7,883 nt of DNA from Candidatus Nitrosopumilus sp. (GCA_013002265.1 JABDKK010000113.1:1-7883); one strand, 5' to 3'; numbered from the stretch's first letter, positions 1-6,882 are shown. Numbers and translations are program-made. The notes: a model not told the origin generated them from the sequence alone.

Positions 1-946
1 GGGTTGGATCTGCTGCAACTGCTGAAAATGTCATGTGTGTAGTTCCAACAAAGTTAGCACCTAACCCTTTGAGTCCTTTCCACAAATCAGTAATTGCGTC
101 TCTATTTGGAACAAAATCTCTGTTGTCACATCCATAAAGTAACATCTCATCTGAATGAAGCCAAATGGAGTCAAATCCATAGTCCAAGTTAATCTTAGCT
201 TCATGTTGCAGTCTTTCTATTGGCAAATCTTTCTTTGAACGTTTATTGACATCGCAAAAATCACATCCTCTACCACAACCTCTCATTGCCTCAATAAGAG
301 AATTAATTGTAGGTCCTTCGATAATTGGAATATTTTCTAAATTTCTAACAAAACAATGCATTAGTTCTGGTGCATCACCTTTCTCAAGATCCTGAAACAA
401 ATCTACAGCTAATTCGTCAGCTTCACCAACAACAACAGTATCAAGCCCGTGAATTTTCATTCTATCTGATTTTGCTAGTTCCCAAGCGCCATTCCCTCCT
501 ACAACAACTTTGAAATCATATTTCTTTTTTAATTGAATAATATTTGCACACATTTTTTTGAACTTCATTGCAACATATGATAATTTTTCAGGTGACATTG
601 TTGTAGTTACTGGGGCCATTCCTAAAGGATCCATTACATTAATTCCTACAACTTTAGTATCTGGCCCAATTGACTTGTGTAGCATTTCTGGATGAGCTAA
701 GAAAACATCTTCTCTTTTGTATCCGCCTTGAATTAATGAGCTTTCAACCCTTCTTAATCCCACTTGGGCAACTTTGACTTCCCCGGTAATAGGATCTGTT
801 TCAACAGAGGGACAGAACACCTTGTCAAATACCCATTCTGGAAGGACTTCGTATGGGCCACAAGCAATAAAACCGTAAAGAAAATTTCCCCTATAATTTG
901 TCATTAAACTACGATCAGCAGTAAGTACAATGCGTTTGCCGGCCAA
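1..946 (-). CDS. B12-binding-type radical SAM protein, N-terminal part (C-terminus beyond left edge)
   Basis: I translated this frame by hand: it is open for 315 codons from TTG at 946 down to the left edge, where it is cut off. Residues 224-231 form C-x3-C-x2-C (GCGRGCDFCD), the canonical [4Fe-4S]/S-adenosylmethionine site of radical SAM enzymes. Ahead of it, VVVGGNGAW and, about 30 residues later, VVVGEADEL match the Rossmann-like B12-binding domain found upstream of the radical SAM barrel in many such proteins. The substrate cannot be read from the sequence. A stop codon directly precedes the TTG, and a TATA box lies 27 nt upstream, so TTG 946 is the likely leaderless start. ATG at 904 (residue 15) is the alternative, but it would drop the GKRIVLTADR strand that looks like the first beta strand. 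The gene lies 82 bp downstream of larB with its own promoter, so a functional link to larB is not shown. Confidence 0.85.
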   Translation of the reverse strand, partial: MAGKRIVLTADRSLMTNYRGNFLYGFIACGPYEVLPEWVFDKVFCPSVETDPITGEVKVAQVGLRRVESSLIQGGYKREDVFLAHPEMLHKSIGPDTKVVGINVMDPLGMAPVTTTMSPEKLSYVAMKFKKMCANIIQLKKKYDFKVVVGGNGAWELAKSDRMKIHGLDTVVVGEADELAVDLFQDLEKGDAPELMHCFVRNLENIPIIEGPTINSLIEAMRGCGRGCDFCDVNKRSKKDLPIERLQHEAKINLDYGFDSIWLHSDEMLLYGCDNRDFVPNRDAITDLWKGLKGLGANFVGTTHMTFSAVAADPT

Positions 947-968
947 CTACAAAACTTCGTTAAAGTAT

Positions 969-977
969 CTTATATAT
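969..977 (-). promoter_or_regulatory. TATA box of the radical SAM gene
   Basis: Read on the minus strand this is ATATATAAG, a strong archaeal TATA box. Its centre is about 27 nt before the TTG at 946, the usual distance from TATA to transcription start. The transcript is therefore predicted to begin at, or within a base or two of, the TTG codon, with no leader. It also indicates that this gene is transcribed independently of larB. Confidence 0.65.
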
Positions 978-1028
978 GATTTACGAGGATTCCTTGGTTT
1001 GTTTAGTTGTGAATTTTCATTAGTCTTT

Positions 1029-1802
1029 TCAGTTCTTCGCTGAAGCCCTATTTGCAATGTTTGCTGCAATTCCACCAGCTGCTATTCCATTATCTATGTT
1101 GACTACAGCCAGTCCCAGAGAACAACTTTGAAGCATTGAAGCGAGCGCACCTATTCCCTTCTCACCATATCCATATCCTACTGATGTTGGAATTGCAATG
1201 ATTGGAATATCTACCATTGTAGCTACAAGGGTTGCAAGCGCACCTTCCATTCCTGCTGCTACAATAATGCAATCAACATCTTCTTTGATCATTTCTTTTA
1301 AAATTGGAAAAACTCTTTGAATTCCTGCAACCCCTACGTCATAGCTGATAATACATTTGCAATTCATTGCTTCACACATTAGTCTTGATTCTTCTGCAAC
1401 TCCGATATCTGAAGTGCCTGCTGTAATTATTCCTACTTTGCCACCATGAAATTTCAATGGTTTTTTATACAATAATACTGATGATGATTTCTCACCTCGT
1501 TTCAAATTAACTTTCAATTTCTTTGCATATTCTAAAATTTTTGTATGGTCTTTCTTTTTTATCCTTGAAACAATTACCGCATTAGTTTTTTCTAATGTTC
1601 TCTTTATAATTTTTTTAATTTCATCCAACTCTTTGGTTTCAGCAAAAATAACTTCTGGAACTCCTCTTCTTTTTTGTCTATTGATATCGATTTTTGCAAA
1701 TCCTTCTACTTCTTCTATTGAATATAATGAAAGCAGTTTTTTTGCATTGTTAACAGAAATTTTACCTTCTTTTAATGACTCCAAAATTTTTTGAATTTCC
1801 AA
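1029..1802 (-). CDS. larB: LarB: nickel-pincer cofactor biosynthesis, NaAD carboxylase/hydrolase
   Basis: This 257-residue protein matches LarB along its whole length. The family carboxylates the pyridinium ring of nicotinic acid adenine dinucleotide and hydrolyses it, giving pyridinium-3,5-biscarboxylic acid mononucleotide, the first NPN intermediate. Residues 1-50 hold the LarB-specific N-terminus ending in RRGVPE. Residues about 121-250 are the PurE (AIR carboxylase)-like domain, with GIITAGTSD (124-132), AAGMEGAL (182-189) and PTSVGYG (205-211). Cys227, in SCSLG just before VVNIDNG, is at the place of the cysteine known to form a covalent adduct with the substrate in Lactobacillus plantarum LarB. 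The start is TTG: an in-frame stop lies two codons upstream and the first internal ATG is at residue 141. It follows mdh by 33 bp on the same strand, and larC and larE are on the opposite strand across mdh. Confidence 0.93.
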   Translation of the reverse strand: MEIQKILESLKEGKISVNNAKKLLSLYSIEEVEGFAKIDINRQKRRGVPEVIFAETKELDEIKKIIKRTLEKTNAVIVSRIKKKDHTKILEYAKKLKVNLKRGEKSSSVLLYKKPLKFHGGKVGIITAGTSDIGVAEESRLMCEAMNCKCIISYDVGVAGIQRVFPILKEMIKEDVDCIIVAAGMEGALATLVATMVDIPIIAIPTSVGYGYGEKGIGALASMLQSCSLGLAVVNIDNGIAAGGIAANIANRASAKN

Positions 1803-1825
1803 TGATTATTTTTCTATAGTTACAT

Positions 1826-1832
1826 AAAAAAA
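1826..1832 (-). terminator. T7 tract after mdh, possible partial terminator
   Basis: On the minus strand the mdh stop codon (TAA, 1838-1836) is followed three bases later by seven consecutive T residues. Archaeal RNA polymerase can terminate at U-rich tracts without a hairpin. The tract lies in the 33-bp spacer before larB, so it could reduce read-through from mdh into larB. No convincing separate TATA box for larB is visible, so full termination here would leave larB without an obvious promoter. Confidence 0.35.
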
Positions 1833-1835
1833 TGC

Positions 1836-2750
1836 TTAGATTTCTATGCCAGAAATTGCGCTCTTTACACTTTGAACTGCTTTATCAAAAACTTGCTTTT
1901 CTTCGTCATTTAGATCCAATTCGACAATCTTCTCTACTCCCTTCTTGCCAATTACTGCTGGAACGCCAATTGTAACATCTGAGTAACCATATTCACCATC
2001 AAGATATGTTGCAACGGGAATCACTTGTTTTCTATCTCTTACCACTGATTCTACAATTGCAGAAATTGCATTTCCTGGAGCATGAACTGTAGCGCCTTTT
2101 AATTCGATTACTTTAGCCGCAACCTGTTTTGTATTTTGAACAAGTTCATCTAGTTTTTCCTTTGGTAAAAATGATGATAGGGGGATTCCTGAAACTGATG
2201 AAAATCTAGGTAATGGTAACATGTTTTCTCCATGTTCTCCAATAACAAGCGCTCTAATAGAATCACGAGAATGTCCAGTTGCTTCGTGAATGAACTGTCT
2301 GAATCTAGACAAATCTAACATTCCACCCATTCCAAAAACTCTACTTCTATCAAAACCTGAAACTTTGTAAGTAATGTATGCCATAGGATCAAGCGGATTC
2401 GTAACTGGAATTATCATTGAATCATCTGCATATTTTTTTACATTCTCAACTACACTCTTGACAATTGAGGCATTAATTTTCAACAAATCCATTCTAGTCA
2501 TTCCTGGCTTTCTTCCAGAACCTGCAACTACTACTACAATATTTGATCCTTTCATGTCCGCAAAATCATTAGAGCCTTTCACTTCAACATCAATCCCTTG
2601 CTCAGATAACATATGGTTGATATCCATTGCTTCTCCTTGTGGTAATCCCTCAGCGACATCTAGTAACAGTATTTGATCATCTAGTTTTTTTAATGCTGAG
2701 AATAATGCTGCATCTCCACCTACTTTTCCAGAACCAATTATTGTAATCAT
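1836..2750 (-). CDS. mdh: NAD-dependent malate dehydrogenase (LDH-like MDH type)
   Basis: This 304-residue protein has the normal length of the LDH/MDH family and interconverts malate and oxaloacetate. The Rossmann motif GSGKVG is at residues 6-11. Asp31 at the end of the second beta strand favours NAD over NADP. In the active-site loop AGSGRKPGMTR (76-86), Arg80 occupies the specificity position that is Arg in malate dehydrogenases and Gln in lactate dehydrogenases. Arg86, Asp146/Arg149 (LDLSR) and the catalytic His173 (GEHGE) are all present. The start is ATG at 2750, with a TATA-like element about 26 nt upstream. It most likely serves central carbon metabolism, but it sits between larB and larC, so a role tied to the NPN genes is possible. 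It is divergent from larC and followed by larB on the same strand. Confidence 0.93.
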   Translation of the reverse strand: MITIIGSGKVGGDAALFSALKKLDDQILLLDVAEGLPQGEAMDINHMLSEQGIDVEVKGSNDFADMKGSNIVVVVAGSGRKPGMTRMDLLKINASIVKSVVENVKKYADDSMIIPVTNPLDPMAYITYKVSGFDRSRVFGMGGMLDLSRFRQFIHEATGHSRDSIRALVIGEHGENMLPLPRFSSVSGIPLSSFLPKEKLDELVQNTKQVAAKVIELKGATVHAPGNAISAIVESVVRDRKQVIPVATYLDGEYGYSDVTIGVPAVIGKKGVEKIVELDLNDEEKQVFDKAVQSVKSAISGIEI

Positions 2751-2772
2751 GCATACCGCTGTTAATTTTCAA

Positions 2773-2780
2773 TAATTAAA
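2773..2780 (-). promoter_or_regulatory. TATA-like element for mdh (and probably larB)
   Basis: On the minus strand this reads TTTAATTA, centred 26-27 nt before the mdh ATG at 2750, which would give a leaderless mRNA. It is a weaker match than the larC TATA box on the other side of the same 89-bp spacer. Placement is the main support. Confidence 0.4.
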
Positions 2781-2810
2781 TCTAATGAAATTCAATCACT
2801 ATTAGGCGAA

Positions 2811-2818
2811 TTTATAAG
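2811..2818 (+). promoter_or_regulatory. TATA box of the larC-larE-desulfurase operon
   Basis: TTTATAAG is a good archaeal TATA box, preceded by AGGCGAA, which could serve as a TFB recognition element. Its centre is about 25 nt upstream of the larC ATG at 2840, so transcription should begin at the start codon itself. It drives the plus-strand operon, divergently from mdh. Confidence 0.65.
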
Positions 2819-2839
2819 CATTTTTGGTATTTTTATATT

Positions 2840-4060
2840 ATGGTACTAGTAATTGATCCCCAAATCGCAGGACTCTCCGGTGATATGTTGCTATGCTCAT
2901 TAGTAGATCTAGGTGCTGATAAAAATAAAATCATCCGTGCAATAAAAAACTCTGAAAAGTTTTTTCCACACTCATCAATTAATAAAATAGATTTTAAAAA
3001 AATACAAAAAAATGGAATTAAATCTTTGGAATTAATCCTTGATTTTCATGATGATGTAAATGAAAGAAAAGGTATAGAGATAAAAAAAGCAATTAGTGAT
3101 TCTGTTGATTACTTGGGATTGTCTGATAAAGCAAAAAAATTTGCCGAATCTTGTATTTCAACTCTAATTGAAGCTGAATCTAGGATTCATGGAATATCTG
3201 AGGATTCTGTTCATTTTCATGAAGCCTCAAGTATTGACACTCTTGTAGATATTGTGGGAGTAACAACTGCATTAGAAGATTTGAATCTATTTGATGAAAA
3301 AATTATGTGTTTGCCAATTTCTGTGGGTTCTGGAACTGTGACTTTTTCTCATGGTACCTTGTCTAATCCCGCAAATGCAATTCTTGAAATTTTCAAAAAC
3401 TCCAACCTTGTCATTAAGGGAAATCCTGCAAATGAAGAACTTACTACTCCTACAGGTGCATGTGTATTGGTAAATTTAGCTGATACTGTAATAGAGTATT
3501 ATCCTAAAATGAAAATTAATTCAATTGGATATGGTGCAGGACAAAAAAATTTTGAATCTTTTTCAAATGTGGTAAAGATAGTACGAGGCACTGAAGATGA
3601 TTTTGAAATTGACTCAGTGAAAGTTTTAGAAACAAATGTGGATGATGTTTCAGGTGAAATATTGGGAAATCTTATTGAGAAATTAATGGAAAAGGGTGCA
3701 AAAGATGTTTCTATTTATCATGGCATAACAAAAAAGGGAAGACCTACTAATCTTGTTTCAGTAATTTGTAACGAACAGAAAGTGGATGAACTAGTTGATG
3801 CCCTTGTTTTAGAAACAGGAACACTAGGAATTAGAATTTCAGAATCTAATCGATTTATAGTGCCTAGAATTTCTAATACCGTTAAATTAACTCTGAATGG
3901 TACTTCTTTTGAAGTCAATTACAAAAAATCAATTTTTAAAGGAAAAACTGATTTTAAAATTGAATTTGATGACTTGAAAAAAATATCAAACACGATCAAC
4001 AAACCAATCAAGGAAACTGAGTCATTATTGAGAAAGAAAATTGAAAAACTGGAGTTTTGA
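2840..4060 (+). CDS. larC: LarC: nickel insertion enzyme of NPN biosynthesis
   Basis: LarC is a CTP-dependent cyclometallase that inserts nickel into the pyridinium dithiocarboxylate mononucleotide to complete the nickel-pincer nucleotide. This 406-residue protein has the length of a full LarC. The N-terminal half carries IDPQIAGLSGDM (5-16), HFHEASSIDTLVDIVG (125-140), LPISVGSG (158-165) and TTPTGA (202-207). The C-terminal half carries ETNVDDVSGE (264-273) and KKGRPTN (298-304). In L. plantarum the two halves are encoded by larC1 and larC2, joined by programmed frameshifting. Here one uninterrupted frame covers both, with the junction near residues 250-265. ATG at 2840 sits 25 nt after a TATA box, so the message is probably leaderless. 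Its stop codon abuts or overlaps the start of larE, showing one transcription unit. Confidence 0.94.
   Translation: MVLVIDPQIAGLSGDMLLCSLVDLGADKNKIIRAIKNSEKFFPHSSINKIDFKKIQKNGIKSLELILDFHDDVNERKGIEIKKAISDSVDYLGLSDKAKKFAESCISTLIEAESRIHGISEDSVHFHEASSIDTLVDIVGVTTALEDLNLFDEKIMCLPISVGSGTVTFSHGTLSNPANAILEIFKNSNLVIKGNPANEELTTPTGACVLVNLADTVIEYYPKMKINSIGYGAGQKNFESFSNVVKIVRGTEDDFEIDSVKVLETNVDDVSGEILGNLIEKLMEKGAKDVSIYHGITKKGRPTNLVSVICNEQKVDELVDALVLETGTLGIRISESNRFIVPRISNTVKLTLNGTSFEVNYKKSIFKGKTDFKIEFDDLKKISNTINKPIKETESLLRKKIEKLEF
4051..4054 (+). promoter_or_regulatory. Shine-Dalgarno sequence deciding the larE start
   Basis: GGAG lies inside the last codons of larC. It is 8 nt from TTG at 4063, a normal spacing, but only 2 nt from the more upstream TTG at 4057, which overlaps the larC stop. 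This favours 4063 as the larE start. Internal genes of archaeal operons commonly use such sites even where first genes are leaderless. Confidence 0.5.
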
Positions 4061-4062
4061 TT

Positions 4063-4860
4063 TTGACAAAGTTTGATGATCTAATTAATTGGTTTGAACA
4101 TAAAAACAAAGTTCTGATTGCTCTCTCAGGAGGGGTAGATAGCGCTTTAGTTGCATATGCTGCCTTTCAAAAACTAGGAAGCTCAGCTATTGCAATTACT
4201 GCTGATTACAAAACATTGTCCAGAGAGGAATTAGATACTGCCAAGAACGTTTGCTCTGAAATAGGAATAAAACAATTTCTTTTAGATTACAACGAACTTG
4301 ATAACGAGGATTTTATAAAAAATGACTCTGATCGTTGTTTTCATTGTAGAATGGAATTAGGAACACGTTTGCAAGAATTTGCTAAAGAACATGATGTATC
4401 TGTTATTGTAGATGGTACAAATATTGATGATCTTGGTGATTATAGGCCTGGCATTGATGCACTTAAACAAAATGGAGTTAGAAGTCCTCTTGTTGAGACT
4501 AATTTTTCAAAATCTGAAATTCGAGACTTTGCAAAATCAGTTGGTCTTTCTGTATTTGATAAACCCTCTAACTCTTGTCTGGCATCACGTATTCCTTGGG
4601 GACAAAGAGTTACAGCTGAAAAATTAGCTAGAATTGAATATGGTGAAATTATTGTAAAACAACTCACACAAACCAATCAAGTACGTGTACGAGATCTTAA
4701 TGGTACTGCAAAAATAGAAGTTGAAAAAGAAATGATTTCTGCTTTTAATGAAAAAATAATAAAACAACTTGAGGAGAAATTAAAAATAATTGGATTTTCC
4801 AATGTTGAAATTGATCAAGATGGATATTCCCCAGGAAAAATCAATGTGATTGCAGATTGA
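4063..4860 (+). CDS. larE: LarE: ATP-dependent sulfur transferase of NPN biosynthesis
   Basis: LarE activates the carboxylates of the LarB product with ATP and replaces them with thiocarboxylates. The PP-loop SGGVDS starts at residue 22 (numbering from TTG 4063; 265 residues, normal for the family). DGTNIDD and DYRPG follow in the middle, then SCLASRIPWG, whose Cys172 corresponds to the sulfur-donor Cys176 of L. plantarum LarE. A CFHC pair adds Cys92 and Cys95. The three together resemble the LarE subgroup that binds a [4Fe-4S] cluster and transfers sulfur catalytically, instead of sacrificing its own cysteine sulfur. TTG at 4057, overlapping the larC stop, is an alternative start adding two residues, but the GGAG spacing favours 4063. 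Its stop overlaps the start of the downstream cysteine desulfurase in TTGA, so the two are probably translationally coupled. Confidence 0.93.
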   Translation: MTKFDDLINWFEHKNKVLIALSGGVDSALVAYAAFQKLGSSAIAITADYKTLSREELDTAKNVCSEIGIKQFLLDYNELDNEDFIKNDSDRCFHCRMELGTRLQEFAKEHDVSVIVDGTNIDDLGDYRPGIDALKQNGVRSPLVETNFSKSEIRDFAKSVGLSVFDKPSNSCLASRIPWGQRVTAEKLARIEYGEIIVKQLTQTNQVRVRDLNGTAKIEVEKEMISAFNEKIIKQLEEKLKIIGFSNVEIDQDGYSPGKINVIAD

Positions 4861-6017
4861 TATATTTGGATAATGCCGCATCTACTCAAATTCATGAAGA
4901 TGTTTTAGAATCGATGATTCCTTATCTTAAAGAACAATATGGAAATCCCTCCTCTATTCATCGTTATGGCAGAATATCTCATAAAGCAATTGAAAAAGCA
5001 AGAAAACAAATTGCCTCTTTAATCAATGCAGAACCTTCTGAGATTATACTTACTTCTGGAGGTACTGAATCAAATAACACTGCTCTGAGAGGAATCGCTA
5101 TGAAAAACCCCTCTTCCCAAATTATCACCTCCTCAATTGAACATGATGCAATATTGGAGCCTTGCAAAGAATTATCCAAAAATGGATTTGAAGTAATTTA
5201 CCTTCCAGTTGATAATTTGGGAATGGTTGATCTTGAGTATCTAAAATCTACTATTTCTAAAAAAACAAGTCTTGTTTCTATAATGTTTGGAAATAATGAA
5301 GTAGGAACAATACAACCAATTTCAGAAATTTCTAAAATATGCCGTGAACACCAAACCCCTTTTCATACTGATGCAGTACAGGCAATTGGCAAAAACCCGG
5401 TAGATGTAAGAGAACTGGGAATAGATATGTTATCTATCTCATCTCATAAACTCTATGGTCCTAAAGGGGTAGGTGCACTATATGTCAAAAATGGTATTGA
5501 ATTTTCCCCTTTCATTTTAGGTGGTGGTCAAGAACATGGATTACGTTCTGGTACAGAAAATGTTGCAAATATTGTTGGATTTGGAAGGGCCTGTGAGTTG
5601 GCAAAAAATAATTTACAAGAAAACATTTCACACATCAAAAACCTTCAAGAATCTTTAATTCAACAAGTATTAGATGAGATTCCAAAAGTTACATTGAATG
5701 GACATCCTAAATTTCGTTTACCTCCCAATGTTCACTTCACATTTCTTGGTGTAAATGGAGAAGATCTTATAATCAAACTTGATGAATATGGAATTGCTGC
5801 ATCAACAGGTTCTGCATGCTCTGTTAACACCCAAAAGGCATCTCATGTTTTACAAGCAATGGGATTTTCACACGAACAAATTACTGGATCACTAAGATTA
5901 ACGATTGGAATTTTTAACAATCAAAAAGAGATTGATCGAACAGTTGATATTCTAAAGAAAGTAATTTCAGAACTGCGTGCAGTTTCTCCATTCAAAGAAA
6001 AATATTCCTTTGTCTGA
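4857..6017 (+). CDS. iscS: Cysteine desulfurase, IscS/NifS type (PLP-dependent)
   Basis: This 386-residue protein removes sulfur from L-cysteine, giving alanine and an enzyme-bound persulfide for Fe-S clusters or thio-cofactors. It begins LIYLDNAAST, the standard family N-terminus, which fixes TTG at 4857 as the start. His96 (SSIEHDA) and Asp172 (HTDAVQ) contact pyridoxal phosphate. Lys198 (SSHKLYGPKG) forms the Schiff base. LRSGTEN follows, and Cys321 in STGSACS is the persulfide-bearing cysteine. The symbol iscS is by family; IscS and NifS cannot be separated from sequence alone, and no scaffold gene (iscU) or other Fe-S assembly gene is in the window. The start overlaps the larE stop (TTGA) and no Shine-Dalgarno sequence is evident, so translation probably depends on coupling to larE. 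That placement suggests it supplies sulfur to LarE, possibly among other acceptors. It converges on the next gene with one base between the stops. Confidence 0.92.
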   Translation: MIYLDNAASTQIHEDVLESMIPYLKEQYGNPSSIHRYGRISHKAIEKARKQIASLINAEPSEIILTSGGTESNNTALRGIAMKNPSSQIITSSIEHDAILEPCKELSKNGFEVIYLPVDNLGMVDLEYLKSTISKKTSLVSIMFGNNEVGTIQPISEISKICREHQTPFHTDAVQAIGKNPVDVRELGIDMLSISSHKLYGPKGVGALYVKNGIEFSPFILGGGQEHGLRSGTENVANIVGFGRACELAKNNLQENISHIKNLQESLIQQVLDEIPKVTLNGHPKFRLPPNVHFTFLGVNGEDLIIKLDEYGIAASTGSACSVNTQKASHVLQAMGFSHEQITGSLRLTIGIFNNQKEIDRTVDILKKVISELRAVSPFKEKYSFV

Positions 6018-6018
6018 A

Positions 6019-6840
6019 TTAATAGTTTATTTGTAATCTATTTCTTGAAACTAGAATTGTTGAGAATATTCCTATGCTAAGAATAACTAAAACAATTGTA
6101 CCAAATTCAGGAACCACATATGTGCCAATTACTTCGATGTCTGAGTCTCCTTGTTCAAAATTAATTGTAATGATTCTAGAATCTGTATGAATCACTGATT
6201 CCTTATATGGCACTTCAATACCGTCAATTAATATGATGAATGTATCATCTTTTCCATCCTGTTTTTCAGCCCCTATGAATTCTCTAGGTAAATCTAAAGT
6301 GATGGTTCCTTTGTTTGTAGCATCTATTTGTACTATCAAAGCAAAAATGTCTGAATCCACTATCATATCAGTTATTGTGCCTCCTTTGATACTGTATTCT
6401 ACATCAAATGTTCCTTGGCTTCCAGCATCGACTTCAAAATTATCTGTTGTTGTAAATGACTCCGATTTTGGACTATAGCTGAAATCTGTTTCTGCAATGT
6501 TTCCTTCTCCATAAGACACTCTTACTGTATACTCACCAGCATTTTTCCAGAGTGGACCTTCTGCAATTATTGTATGGGAATATGTTCCATCCTGAGCCAC
6601 ACTGATTTGAGCAATTTCAACTAAATTTCCCTGATTGAATAACTGTAATGTAACTGGTGTGTCGCCCACTTTTGTCGTAACAACTCCTGCAATAACTATT
6701 GTATCTCCTTCATCGTAAATACTATCATCAACTGTTACAGATATTATCGATTCTTGAGCAAATGATGTACCTGTAGAAATTATTAGCAAAAAAATCATTC
6801 CATAAACTATTCTAGAATCCACATCGTTTGAAATGCACAT
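6019..6840 (-). CDS. Secreted PEFG-CTERM surface protein, paralogue 1
   Basis: This 273-residue protein has an N-terminal signal peptide (hydrophobic stretch about 11-25, probable cleavage after SFA, residue 28). It ends with a tripartite sorting signal: PEFG at 244-247, a hydrophobic helix about 248-264, and a short tail with arginines. PEFG-CTERM proteins are a thaumarchaeal class thought to be processed and anchored by an archaeosortase-like enzyme. Between these lie two beta-rich regions. Residues about 32-120 look Ig-like (YDEGDTIVIAG, VAQDGTYSHT, PLWKNAGEYTVRVSYG), and residues about 148-240 begin with YSIKGGTI. The layout and several motifs match the neighbouring protein, so they are paralogues. 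Function is unknown. The start is ATG at 6840; ATG at 6798 (residue 15) would leave the signal peptide without a basic N-region. The only cysteine is Cys2. Confidence 0.85.
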   Translation of the reverse strand: MCISNDVDSRIVYGMIFLLIISTGTSFAQESIISVTVDDSIYDEGDTIVIAGVVTTKVGDTPVTLQLFNQGNLVEIAQISVAQDGTYSHTIIAEGPLWKNAGEYTVRVSYGEGNIAETDFSYSPKSESFTTTDNFEVDAGSQGTFDVEYSIKGGTITDMIVDSDIFALIVQIDATNKGTITLDLPREFIGAEKQDGKDDTFIILIDGIEVPYKESVIHTDSRIITINFEQGDSDIEVIGTYVVPEFGTIVLVILSIGIFSTILVSRNRLQINY

Positions 6841-6861
6841 TTGTATATTTCCTTTACTATT

Positions 6862-6882
6862 AAAAATGAAAAAATGAAAAAA
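6862..6882 (-). terminator. Triple T-tract terminator after PEFG-CTERM paralogue 2
   Basis: On the minus strand, starting nine bases after the paralogue 2 stop codon, the sequence runs T6-CA-T6-CA-T5. Such U-rich runs terminate archaeal transcription without a hairpin. The sequence also lies about 22-42 nt upstream of the paralogue 1 ATG, so the promoter of paralogue 1 (perhaps TTTTTAATA, 6866-6858) would overlap its end. Confidence 0.6.

Noticed and set aside
2374..2676. Open frame of 100 codons on the plus strand
   Set aside because: It lies wholly inside mdh on the opposite strand; the translation has no family motifs and mdh is certain.
1836..2750. Lactate dehydrogenase instead of malate dehydrogenase
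   Set aside because: It is tempting next to lar genes, but the specificity residue is Arg80 (GRKPG), as in malate dehydrogenases, not the Gln of lactate dehydrogenases.
3718..3918. Open frame of 66 codons on the minus strand
   Set aside because: It is antisense to the LarC C-terminal domain; no start signals or recognisable features.
4412..4676. Open frames on both strands inside larE
   Set aside because: They overlap the conserved middle of larE, and their low-complexity translations are typical of shadow frames.
4979..5179. Open frame of 66 codons on the minus strand
   Set aside because: It is antisense to the PLP-binding region of the desulfurase, with no supporting promoter or motif.
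6233..6478. Open frame of 81 codons on the plus strand inside PEFG paralogue 1
   Set aside because: It is antisense to a well-supported secreted protein; its hydrophobic look comes from the complement of beta-strand codons.
6862..6882. Short tandem A-rich repeat as a possible regulatory repeat array
   Set aside because: Its position right after a stop codon and its T-run composition on the coding strand are explained by transcription termination.
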